From an uncultured Clostridia bacterium (GTDB lineage Bacteria > Bacillota > Clostridia > Christensenellales > Aristaeellaceae): a DNA stretch of 64,000 nucleotides. The notes beneath the pieces were generated by a model. That model saw nothing but the letters and a program-made list of their open reading frames with translations, made no database searches and was not told the origin of the DNA. Position numbers and translations under genes: made by a program. Shown here piece by piece: positions 50,932 through 58,542 of the stretch. The first letter of the stretch is position 1. Each line of letters starts with the position of its first letter. Location: contig CAMOVR010000003.1 of assembly GCA_946627565.1 (NCBI GenBank), positions 1-64,000 on the forward strand, in the 5' to 3' direction.

Positions 50932-52674
50932 TCAGACCGCCTCCTCCATGGGAACACCATACTGCAGACAGTACGTCTGCCAGTAATACCCCTTCTGTTT
51001 CAGCAGCTCCGCATGGGTGCCGCGTTCGATGATGCGCCCGTCCCTGAGCACCAGAATCAGGTCCGCATCCCGCATGGACGAGATCCTCTGGGCAATGATC
51101 ACCTTGGTGCAGGTATAGGGCAGCTTCCTGAGCTGATCCTGGATATACTGTTCCGTTTCACTGTCCACAGCGGAGGTGGTGTCATCCATCACCAGAATGG
51201 TGGGCTTTACCGCCAGGGCACGGGCCAGGGCAATCCTTTGCTTCTGTCCGCCGGACAGGCCCACGCCGCGTTCACCGATGATGGTGTCATATCCTTCAGG
51301 AAGGCTGCTGATAAAACCGTCCGCGTCCGCCCTTCTGGCAAAATCCCGTACCTCATCCATGGAAATGTCCTGGGCACCGAAGGCAATGTTTCCTTCCACC
51401 GTGTCCGAGAACAGGAAGACATCCTGGGTGGCCGTTCCGATGCCCCCGCGAAGTTCCTGCAGCTTCCACTGCTTCACATCGCAGTCATCCACCAGCACCT
51501 GGCCTTCTGTCACATCAAAGCAGCGGGCCAGAAGCTGGATCATCGTCGTTTTGCCGCCGCCTGTGGGACCCATGATGGCCAGTGTCTGTCCGGGCTGAAC
51601 GGTAAAGCTCACGTCCCTGAGGATCTGCTTTTCATCCAGCTGGAAGGACACATCCCTGAATTCAATCTTGCCCTCCATATGGTCATGGGAGACAGCATCC
51701 CCTGCGTCCGCAATCTCCGAGCGGTTCAGGGACAGCTCCATCACCTTGGCAGCAGAAGTTGAAAAACGCTGCAGGTCATTGATCAGGTTTCCCAGTTCCC
51801 TCATGGGATTGGCCAGCGCCCAGCTCAGGCCTGTGAACACCGTGAGCTCGCCGGGGGTAATCTCCCCCTGAACAATCAGGATACCGCCCATAAATACGGT
51901 CAGCAGCATCATGCCGTTGGCCAGCAGTTCAATGAAAGGATAGAAGGTCAGCCACAGCTTATTGATGCGCAGGTGGCTGTTCATGAAGGCAACGTTCTTT
52001 TCCTCAAAGCGTTCCTTCTCATACTCTTCCCGGGCAAAAGCCTTTACCACCCGGTTGCCTGCAATGTTTTCCTGGGCTGCCGCGTTCATTTCACTCAGCT
52101 TTTCCCGCATGAAGACAAACCTGGGCCTTACATGTCTTGAGAAAAACTTGGTGATCAGCATCAGGCAGGGCGTAACCGCAATCAGCATGGCGGTCAGCTT
52201 CACATTTACCGTGAAAAGATAAATCCCGGCAAACAGGAATGTACAGACAGCATCCACAATCCGGTAATCGATATAGGCGAGAAAATGCCGGCACCAGTCC
52301 AGGTCCGCGCTCATTCTCGTCATGATATCGCCTGCCCGGTTCTGGTCAAAGAACCTGAGGTCCGCATACTGGAGTCTTTCAAACAGCCGGCACCTGAGAT
52401 TGTAAAGCACGTCCTGGGCATCCTTTTCAAGAAAAATCACCATCAGGTACCGAAGGCCTTCCCTTCCCGCTTTCACCAGGAGCATGACCATCAGAATACC
52501 CAGAAGAGGATCCGGGTTCTGTGCAACAATCACCTCGTCAATAAGACGACGGGACAATGCCGGATTGACCAGCAGCAGCAAACAGGTAAACACACTGATA
52601 CACAAAGCCGCTACATGGCGCCTTCTGTCAGGGGGATCCATATAATCCCATAACCATTTAATCTGATTGTTCAT
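50932..52674 (-). CDS. ABC exporter half-transporter, degenerate-site subunit of a heterodimer
   Basis: This 580-residue exporter subunit has six membrane helices and an ATPase with Walker A GPTGGGKTT and signature LSGGQKQ. Walker B reads ILVMDDTTSAVD, so the catalytic Glu is Asp, and the H-loop reads IIAQRIS, so the His is Gln. These changes mark the non-hydrolysing site of heterodimeric exporters. The ORF track begins 43 codons earlier with no support; the ATG at 52674 follows GAAGGG and starts MNNQIKWLWDYM. It is the first gene of the pair and is divergent from an AraC regulator, which may control it (inference). Confidence 0.92.
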   Translation of the reverse strand: MNNQIKWLWDYMDPPDRRRHVAALCISVFTCLLLLVNPALSRRLIDEVIVAQNPDPLLGILMVMLLVKAGREGLRYLMVIFLEKDAQDVLYNLRCRLFERLQYADLRFFDQNRAGDIMTRMSADLDWCRHFLAYIDYRIVDAVCTFLFAGIYLFTVNVKLTAMLIAVTPCLMLITKFFSRHVRPRFVFMREKLSEMNAAAQENIAGNRVVKAFAREEYEKERFEEKNVAFMNSHLRINKLWLTFYPFIELLANGMMLLTVFMGGILIVQGEITPGELTVFTGLSWALANPMRELGNLINDLQRFSTSAAKVMELSLNRSEIADAGDAVSHDHMEGKIEFRDVSFQLDEKQILRDVSFTVQPGQTLAIMGPTGGGKTTMIQLLARCFDVTEGQVLVDDCDVKQWKLQELRGGIGTATQDVFLFSDTVEGNIAFGAQDISMDEVRDFARRADADGFISSLPEGYDTIIGERGVGLSGGQKQRIALARALAVKPTILVMDDTTSAVDSETEQYIQDQLRKLPYTCTKVIIAQRISSMRDADLILVLRDGRIIERGTHAELLKQKGYYWQTYCLQYGVPMEEAV

Positions 52675-52743
52675 GGCTATCCCTTCTCTTTGCCGGCATC
52701 TTCCGCGCCTGGGCAAAGCGGGTGCAGTATAGGATGGATTCTC

Positions 52744-52772
52744 TTGACATTCCACAGAAAAACCAATAATAT
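52744..52772 (+). promoter_or_regulatory. Promoter of the second AraC-family gene
   Basis: TTGACA (52744-52749) and TAATAT (52767-52772) are spaced by 17 bases, about 50 bases ahead of the gene. Confidence 0.55.
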
Positions 52773-52823
52773 TTCCCCAGATTACTGATTTTCCAACACC
52801 CATGCTTTTCCGGAGGTATTGCC

Positions 52824-53660
52824 ATGCATGATCAGCCGCTGCCCCATGATACCCGTGTCATCCATGCAGAGAGCCGTCTGCGGGATGAATCCTATGTCAT
52901 GCACGGCCACCACTGCCATTCCTGCCATGAACTTTTCTATACGGAAAGCGGCTCCTGCCGTTTCCTGATCGGTGACTGCATCCATGACCTGCAGGCAGGC
53001 GACTTTGTCCTGATCCCTCCCATGGTTCTGCATTACACCCGCTATGTCTTCGGGTCCTGCAGGCGCACCGTGGTCCTCTTTGACCATGCCTCCATTCCTG
53101 CAGACGTTCAGAAACTCCTTCCCCTGCCGGAGGAATTCTTCACCAGGACACAGATTTTTCAGATTCCGGAAGCCCACCGGCAGCAGATTGTCGCCTGCCT
53201 CATGCGCCTTGTGACGGAAGAAAAAATATCCGACTCCTTTTCTCCCCTCCTCATGGAACGCGACCTGCAGTCCCTCTTCCTGCTCTCTTCCCGGTACTGC
53301 ACCTTCCTCCACGACACCCCGGAGCAGATTCACACCACGGATCCCCAGATCGTCCAGGCCGCCCGTTACATCTCCGAAAATTACATGCACGCCATCTCCA
53401 CCGAGGATATTGCCCGTTCCGTGGGGTTCAGCCCCAACTACCTGAGCCGCAAATTCCGGGAAACGGCCGGCATCGGTCTGCACGAGTACCTGGTTTTCAT
53501 CCGTCTGCACCATGCCGCCCTGGAACTGGTCTCCACGGATGACTCCATCACCACCATTGCCCTGCGCTGCGGTTTTTCCGACAGCAATTATTTCAAGGAC
53601 AGTTTCAAAAAGAAATTCGGTCTGACCCCCAGGGGCTACAGGAAAAGCATCAGCAATTAA
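52824..53660 (+). CDS. AraC-family transcriptional regulator
   Basis: This 278-residue protein has an N-terminal cupin (HGHHCHSCHELFY near residues 27-39, rich in His and Cys). A C-terminal AraC domain follows, with two helix-turn-helix motifs (STEDIARSVGFSPNYLSRKF and TTIALRCGFSDSNYFKDSF). GGAGG precedes the ATG at 52824. It is divergent from the heterodimeric exporter operon. The His/Cys cluster might bind a metal, or simply be the cupin core. Its effector is unknown. Confidence 0.92.
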   Translation: MHDQPLPHDTRVIHAESRLRDESYVMHGHHCHSCHELFYTESGSCRFLIGDCIHDLQAGDFVLIPPMVLHYTRYVFGSCRRTVVLFDHASIPADVQKLLPLPEEFFTRTQIFQIPEAHRQQIVACLMRLVTEEKISDSFSPLLMERDLQSLFLLSSRYCTFLHDTPEQIHTTDPQIVQAARYISENYMHAISTEDIARSVGFSPNYLSRKFRETAGIGLHEYLVFIRLHHAALELVSTDDSITTIALRCGFSDSNYFKDSFKKKFGLTPRGYRKSISN

Positions 53661-53662
53661 AG

Positions 53663-53700
53663 AAGGCCCGGCACAGGAAAGCGTGCCGGGCTTTTTCTTT
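53663..53700. terminator. Bidirectional terminator after the AraC gene
   Basis: GCCCGGCAC (53666-53674) and GTGCCGGGC (53683-53691) form the stem, flanked by AAAGAA and TTTTTCTTT. It serves the converging caspase-like gene too. Confidence 0.88.
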
Positions 53701-53717
53701 GCCATGACATATTTTTC

Positions 53718-55196
53718 TTACATAAGTTCAAACACATCCGATACCGTTTCCTGTTCAAAGCCGTCCCCGTATACCGTAACCCTGAGCCGGTACAGTCCTG
53801 CCCCGGCCGGTTCCCCGTTCCTGAGCTTTCCGTCCCAGTATAACGTGGTCCCCTCCGGATAGATCTGTTCCGGGCGCGACAGCTGGCGGGAAGCCAGGCG
53901 GCACACGCTCTCCCCTTCCACCGTTTCTATGACGGCGGACACTTCCGCAGGGCCCGTATGGGAAACCACAAAGCCCATCTCTTCTCCCCTGCCCGGTACA
54001 CAGCGGGAGCGCACCTGAACCGAGAGCTCCCCTTCTTCCGAAGCCGCCCGTCCTATGGCACGGGATGCCACGATCCTCACGCCCTTGGCATCCGTCACCA
54101 CCATCTGAAACAGCACATACCCTGAAAGCTGTCTGACGTCTTCTGCTATGCTCAGGGTTCTCTCCTTATAGCCCGGGGACAGATATCCCGCTCTCCCGTA
54201 GTATTCATCCGTGTCATACAGAATCCGGGCATTTTCAAAATCCCACCGGTTTCCCCGCTGGTACACAATCTGGTAGGACACCTGCACCTGCGCATAGACC
54301 GTGAAGGAAAACGAAATGTTCATATGGTCCGCTGTCAGCAGATCGCTTTCAAAGGAGATATTTCCCACCGCCTCCGTCTGCCGGCGAAGGGAAGAAACAT
54401 GATATGTCAGGACAGGAAAATCATCCTGCTCAGGATACACATGCACGGTACTGGAACCGTGCATGTTCAGCAGGTAGCGCACCAGTTCCTTAAGGGTAAT
54501 GCAGCCGTCCCGGTTCTCATCTGCGGCATATCCGGTCCGCACGCTTATGCCAGCGCTCAGCACCCCGGAAAAATAACCGCCCCCGGCCATCTCCCCGTCC
54601 TCTGTCATGCCGCCCCGCCAGAACCAGCTCTCCTCCGCCCCTCCCGAAGAACAGATGACCTTAAACTCACTGCCTTCAAAGATATGGCTGAACTCGTCCC
54701 GGATTCCCTTGGCAATCATGGCACCCGCATGGCAGGCGTCCACAATCAGGACCTTGGTGCCGGCGATCCCTGCAAAGGCATCGTGCAGCTGCTGTGCCGT
54801 AATACCGCTTTCCGTCCGGCCGTCCGAGAGCAGCATGGTCATGGAATACCCGGGTTCACCCGGCTCCCAGAGGCCATGGGTGCTGATGTAAAAATAGCTG
54901 ACATCCCCTTCCCTTGCATCCGCGAAGGTCTCCTGAATCAGATTTGTCAGCTCCCGGGCCCCTGAGACACCGTAGCGCCTGGTCACCAGCGTCTCCAGGT
55001 TCATGGATCCCCCGCTGAGCGCCTCCGCCATTTCCGCCACGTTATTGGAGGAAGAAGGGGAGGTATCCATCAGGGAGCGGAATACATCGCATCCCACCAG
55101 CAGCGCCCGGTTTTCAGCCCGGCCTAGACGCGGAAAGGCCAGAAGAAAAAGCAGGGCAAAGAGGAAAAGGACACGCCGAAACAACCGTATCCGCAT
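53718..55196 (-). CDS. Secreted caspase-like (C14) protease with EF-hand and FlgD-like Ig domain
   Basis: This 492-residue exoprotein has a signal peptide ending near GRA/EN and a caspase-fold domain. The catalytic His is in YISTHGLW (107) and the Cys in IVDACHAGAM (155). An EF-hand-like calcium loop (DENRDGCITLKE, 226-237) sits just after the protease core. Beta-sandwich regions follow, ending in a FlgD-type Ig domain (YPEGTTLYWDGKLRNG, about 448-463). Bacterial members of this group are arginine- or lysine-specific calcium-activated proteases, or are involved in cell-surface processing. The substrate is unknown here. The ATG follows GGAGGT. It is downstream of cinA by 31 bases. Confidence 0.88.
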   Translation of the reverse strand: MRIRLFRRVLFLFALLFLLAFPRLGRAENRALLVGCDVFRSLMDTSPSSSNNVAEMAEALSGGSMNLETLVTRRYGVSGARELTNLIQETFADAREGDVSYFYISTHGLWEPGEPGYSMTMLLSDGRTESGITAQQLHDAFAGIAGTKVLIVDACHAGAMIAKGIRDEFSHIFEGSEFKVICSSGGAEESWFWRGGMTEDGEMAGGGYFSGVLSAGISVRTGYAADENRDGCITLKELVRYLLNMHGSSTVHVYPEQDDFPVLTYHVSSLRRQTEAVGNISFESDLLTADHMNISFSFTVYAQVQVSYQIVYQRGNRWDFENARILYDTDEYYGRAGYLSPGYKERTLSIAEDVRQLSGYVLFQMVVTDAKGVRIVASRAIGRAASEEGELSVQVRSRCVPGRGEEMGFVVSHTGPAEVSAVIETVEGESVCRLASRQLSRPEQIYPEGTTLYWDGKLRNGEPAGAGLYRLRVTVYGDGFEQETVSDVFELM

Positions 55197-55227
55197 GTCC
55201 TTTCACCTCCCTTTTCCCCACTTATCT

Positions 55228-56487
55228 TCAGGTATTCTGAACCGCTCTGCCCTCCGCTTCCCGGATCAGGGCATGGAGCGCATGCTTCACCGTCAGTGTC
55301 CGGATCCGCTCCCGGGTCCCGGACAGGTGCAGGGCAACCGCATAGCTTTTCTCCCTGTCTGCGATTCCCAGAAACACTGTGCCCACAGGACATTCCTCTG
55401 TCCCGCCTCCCGGGCCTGCAACACCTGTAGCGCTGACAGCCATATCCACATCCAGTTTTTTCCGGGCCCCTTCCGCCATGGAAACGGCTACCTCTGCGCT
55501 GACCACCCCGCAGCGTTCAATCAGGTCGGAGGGCACACCCAGCATCATGGTCTTGGCTTCACTCTGGTAGGTTACGTATCCGCCCCGCAGCACATTCGAT
55601 GCACCCGGCACTTCCACCAGCGTCGCCGCAATCAGGCCGCCTGTGAGGCTTTCTGCAGTGGTCACGGTCATATGCCTTTTCATAAAGGCATCGATGCATG
55701 TTTTCTCAAGGGATCCGCTGTCATCCTCCCCGATTTCATAGATGACGTCTCCAAGCCTCTTTCGGATCTCCACAAGGAGCGGTTTCAGCAGTTCCAGTCC
55801 TTCCTTCTCATCCGCCGCCGCTGCCGTAGCCCGCAGCATGACTTCCCCTGTGGAGCAGTAGGGGCTCAGGGTCGGGTTGCCCCTCTCTTCCAGGTCATGC
55901 AGGCGCATATCCACTTCCGCTTCGCCCATACCGAAAATCCGGATATACCTGCTCACCAGCACGCTGCCGGTATATGCCCTGAGATACGGTTCCACCGCTT
56001 CCACAAACAGGGGCTCCAGTTCCCTTGGCGGCCCGGGCAGATGTATGATGACCTTTCCCTCTCCGGCCGGCACAATCGCCGCCGGGGCGGTTCCGTAGGG
56101 ATTCAGCAGCACCTGGCTGTCCCCGGTGAACATGGCCTGGGACCTGTTGTTTTCCGTCATCTGTTTGTGGTATTGCAGAAACCTCTCCCGGACCATCCTG
56201 TCCGCTTCGGGCCTGAGGACCAGTTCCTTCCCCAGCACCCTGGCTGCTGCCCGTTTGGTGATGTCGTCCACCGTAGGCCCGAGGCCTCCGCTGGTGATGA
56301 CAATATCGGATCTTCCCAGTGCCTGTCTGTATGCTTCCTCAAGCCTCTGTTCATTATCGCCCACCACCGTCTGGTGATACACGCTGATCCCCAGTGCTGA
56401 AAGCCGTCTTGAAAGAAACTGCGCATTGGTATTCAGCACCTGTCCCATGAGCAGTTCCGTTCCGACGCACAGGATTTCTGCAACCAC
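55228..56487 (-). CDS. cinA: CinA-family nicotinamide mononucleotide deamidase-related protein
   Basis: This 419-residue protein joins an N-terminal molybdopterin-binding-like domain (VAEILCVGTELLMGQ and TSGGLGPTVDDITKRA) to a C-terminal CinA/PncC domain (TTAESLTGGLIAATLVEVPGAS). The C-domain deamidates nicotinamide mononucleotide and the N-domain may hydrolyse ADP-ribose. The ORF track starts 93 codons earlier through an A/T-rich promoter region. GTG at 56487 begins the conserved strand, with GGGAG at a longish spacing and AGGAG adjacent. It is followed by the caspase-like gene. Confidence 0.93.
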   Translation of the reverse strand: MVAEILCVGTELLMGQVLNTNAQFLSRRLSALGISVYHQTVVGDNEQRLEEAYRQALGRSDIVITSGGLGPTVDDITKRAAARVLGKELVLRPEADRMVRERFLQYHKQMTENNRSQAMFTGDSQVLLNPYGTAPAAIVPAGEGKVIIHLPGPPRELEPLFVEAVEPYLRAYTGSVLVSRYIRIFGMGEAEVDMRLHDLEERGNPTLSPYCSTGEVMLRATAAAADEKEGLELLKPLLVEIRKRLGDVIYEIGEDDSGSLEKTCIDAFMKRHMTVTTAESLTGGLIAATLVEVPGASNVLRGGYVTYQSEAKTMMLGVPSDLIERCGVVSAEVAVSMAEGARKKLDVDMAVSATGVAGPGGGTEECPVGTVFLGIADREKSYAVALHLSGTRERIRTLTVKHALHALIREAEGRAVQNT

Positions 56488-56530
56488 GCTCCTACCCGCT
56501 CCCTTAAAAAAATAGAAAAAACCGGACATG

Positions 56531-56536
56531 ATTGTA
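56531..56536 (-). promoter_or_regulatory. Extended -10 box for cinA
   Basis: Minus-strand TGGTACAAT forms an extended -10 about 45 bases upstream of the cinA start. No clear -35 is present. The remaining roughly 230 bases up to the Dabb gene hold no other feature I can support. Confidence 0.45.
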
Positions 56537-56764
56537 CCACAAACGTAAGAAAGACAGAATAGAAGCAGTACCGTCTTCTCCCGACCCATATATCTGACGC
56601 ATGATATCCCGGATTGTTTCGTTTCTTCCGTGTTTTCCTGAAACGGGCCCTGCATGAAATGCCATGGTATTTTTGCTGTATCTTTCCGGGATGTTATGAA
56701 GGAAAAAAACATCATCTGCAGAAAGGTAGAGGTACATATTACAGCAACAAAGGAGATCTCAGCC

Positions 56765-57052
56765 ATGACACATTATGTTCTTATGAAATTCAAACCCGGC
56801 ACAGACCTCGCCGGCAGCGAGAAACGCATCCGGGAAACCTACAGCCAGCTTGACGCGGCTCTTCCTTTCCTGCACAACCCCAGGATTTACCGGAACTGTG
56901 TGGAGCGGGACAGCAACGCAGACATTATGGCTGTCATTGATCTTGACAGCGAAGAGGACCTGCCGCGCTACCTCAACCACCCTCTTCACCTGCAGATGGC
57001 AGCCAGCTTCAGAGACAGCATTGTAAACCGCGTCTCTTTTGATCATCCCTGA
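56765..57052 (+). CDS. Dabb-family (stress-responsive alpha/beta-barrel) protein
   Basis: This 95-residue Dabb-domain protein has the ferredoxin-like pattern: MTHYVLMKFKPG at the start, then a central NCVERDSNADIMAVIDLDS strand pair and a final HPLHLQMAASFRDSI. Small Dabb proteins dimerise; most have no settled function. I use the ATG at 56765 after AAAGGAG and drop the track's 37 upstream codons. The YkvI-like membrane-protein gene follows by 33 bases and may be cotranscribed. Confidence 0.85.
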   Translation: MTHYVLMKFKPGTDLAGSEKRIRETYSQLDAALPFLHNPRIYRNCVERDSNADIMAVIDLDSEEDLPRYLNHPLHLQMAASFRDSIVNRVSFDHP

Positions 57053-57085
57053 CATCATGAATACCATCAAGGAGGTATCTTCACC

Positions 57086-58225
57086 ATGAGCCTGAAAAAG
57101 AACTCCATTTTCGCCGCGTCCTACCTTGGCGTGGCTTCTGTCTGGCTGGGAGGCCACTTCGGCCCCGGCTTTGCCACTGGCGCCTTTTCTGTCACCTATT
57201 ATGTCAAGTACGGCTGGGTCGGTCTTCTCATGCCGCTGCTGGCCATGCTGATTACCGGCGGTGTCATCTTTTACATGACGGAATACGCCCGGAGCCAGGG
57301 CACCACCAGCTACCGTCCCTTCGTCATCTCCTGCTTTGGGGAGAAATACGGAAAGTACATTGCCGTTTTCTACGACATTCTTTTCCTGGCCACCGTCATG
57401 TGCGCAGGCGGCCTGGCTTTCTCCGGCGAGGCCAATGTGCTGATGAATTTCGGTTTCAGCTACTGGGGCGCTGCCATTCCCACCATCATCATCTCAGCCC
57501 TGCTGTGCCTGTACGGATCCAAACTTGTCAGCCGCTCTTCAAAATACATGATGTACGCCATCGTTGCGGTGGTTCTCCTCATTGCCATTCTCAGCTTCAC
57601 CCTGGGCAGCTATGACTTTGCTGCCGCGGTGGCTGCCCCGCCTGTCAGCACAGCCGAGCCCAACCTGCTTCATGCCATCCTCAGCGCCATCCTGTATGGC
57701 TGCTTCCAGTCCACCATTGCCTTCAATGTCATGTCCGTAGCTGACCTGCTGGAGAGCCGGAACGAGACCCGGAAGGCCATTGTTGCGGGCTACATCATCA
57801 CCGTCATTCTGATGATCGCCATTGCCATCACCCTCTTCAGCTATGTCACCATCATTCCGGACCTGTGCAATCCCGGTGTTGTGGCTGTCCCGATCATGGC
57901 CGTGCTGGGTCGGCTGAACATGCCCTGGCTCACCTGGCTGTTTGTTCTGCTCATGACGCTGGCGGTTCTCACCAGCGCCGCAGGCCTGGCCAATGCAGGC
58001 TGTGCCCGGTTCGATCATCTCTTCAAGTTCATCAAGAACCAGCAGCTCCGGCGCACCGTCATCACCTGCATCCTGCTGGGCGTGGCTGCCCTGGGTGCTT
58101 CCTTTGGCATGAAGGCCCTCCTGCAGCAGGGTACTTCCATCGTGGGCTACATCGGCATTGCAGCCCTGGTGATTCCTGCCTTTACCATTGTCCGTTCAAA
58201 ACTCAGCAAGTCAAAGAATGTATAA
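57086..58225 (+). CDS. YkvI-like membrane protein (amino-acid/cation transporter superfamily)
   Basis: This 379-residue protein has about ten hydrophobic segments. It begins SIFAASYLGVASVWLGGHFGPGFATG, a glycine-rich first helix typical of LeuT-fold transporters and of the uncharacterised YkvI group. It has no signal peptide and a short basic tail (RSKLSKSKNV). The helix 1 glycine/proline break suggests ion-coupled transport (inference). The substrate is unknown. AAGGAGGT precedes the ATG. It is followed by a strong terminator. Confidence 0.82.
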   Translation: MSLKKNSIFAASYLGVASVWLGGHFGPGFATGAFSVTYYVKYGWVGLLMPLLAMLITGGVIFYMTEYARSQGTTSYRPFVISCFGEKYGKYIAVFYDILFLATVMCAGGLAFSGEANVLMNFGFSYWGAAIPTIIISALLCLYGSKLVSRSSKYMMYAIVAVVLLIAILSFTLGSYDFAAAVAAPPVSTAEPNLLHAILSAILYGCFQSTIAFNVMSVADLLESRNETRKAIVAGYIITVILMIAIAITLFSYVTIIPDLCNPGVVAVPIMAVLGRLNMPWLTWLFVLLMTLAVLTSAAGLANAGCARFDHLFKFIKNQQLRRTVITCILLGVAALGASFGMKALLQQGTSIVGYIGIAALVIPAFTIVRSKLSKSKNV

Positions 58226-58238
58226 TCCACAGGCTATG

Positions 58239-58270
58239 CAAAAAGGGGGCAGCATCCGCTGCCCCTTTTT
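58239..58270 (+). terminator. Terminator of the YkvI-like gene
   Basis: AAAAGGGGGCAGC and GCTGCCCCTTTTT flank ATCC, with a one-base bulge. Confidence 0.85.
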
Positions 58271-58384
58271 GAAAACAGCACTTCAGGGGATCGTTTCATT
58301 TCCATGGCAGGTTCATAAAATCAGTTTACCCGTCTGAAGGAAGTCCTGCAAGGAATTATAAACATCCACCGTCCTGTGCTATCC

Positions 58385-58499
58385 TGTGTATAACTCTGAC
58401 ATATAAGCAAACACTTATTGACAGATTGTGCATAACTTGTGGATAAGTTGTGGGAAAGCTGTGGAAAGTTTCCTGAAACCTCTGGATAACTGTACCGGG
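58385..58499 (-). other. DnaA-box cluster
   Basis: Read as the consensus TTATNCACA on the minus strand, there are three perfect boxes at 58385-58393, 58427-58435 and 58438-58446. Near matches lie at 58449-58457, 58460-58468 and 58491-58499. The four from 58427 to 58468 start every 11 bases. All face the same way. The cluster lies between the ends of two converging genes, so a promoter role is unlikely. The remaining bases in this 317-base gap are two terminators and A/T-rich sequence. Confidence 0.72.
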
Positions 58500-58510
58500 C
58501 AGTGCAAACA

Positions 58511-58534
58511 CAGACCTGCAGAAATGCAGGTCTG
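58511..58534 (-). terminator. Terminator of prfC-typA
   Basis: CAGACCTGCA and TGCAGGTCTG flank GAAA right after the typA stop. The T-run on the leftward strand is short (TGTTTG). Confidence 0.75.
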
Positions 58535-58542
58535 TCTTCTGA

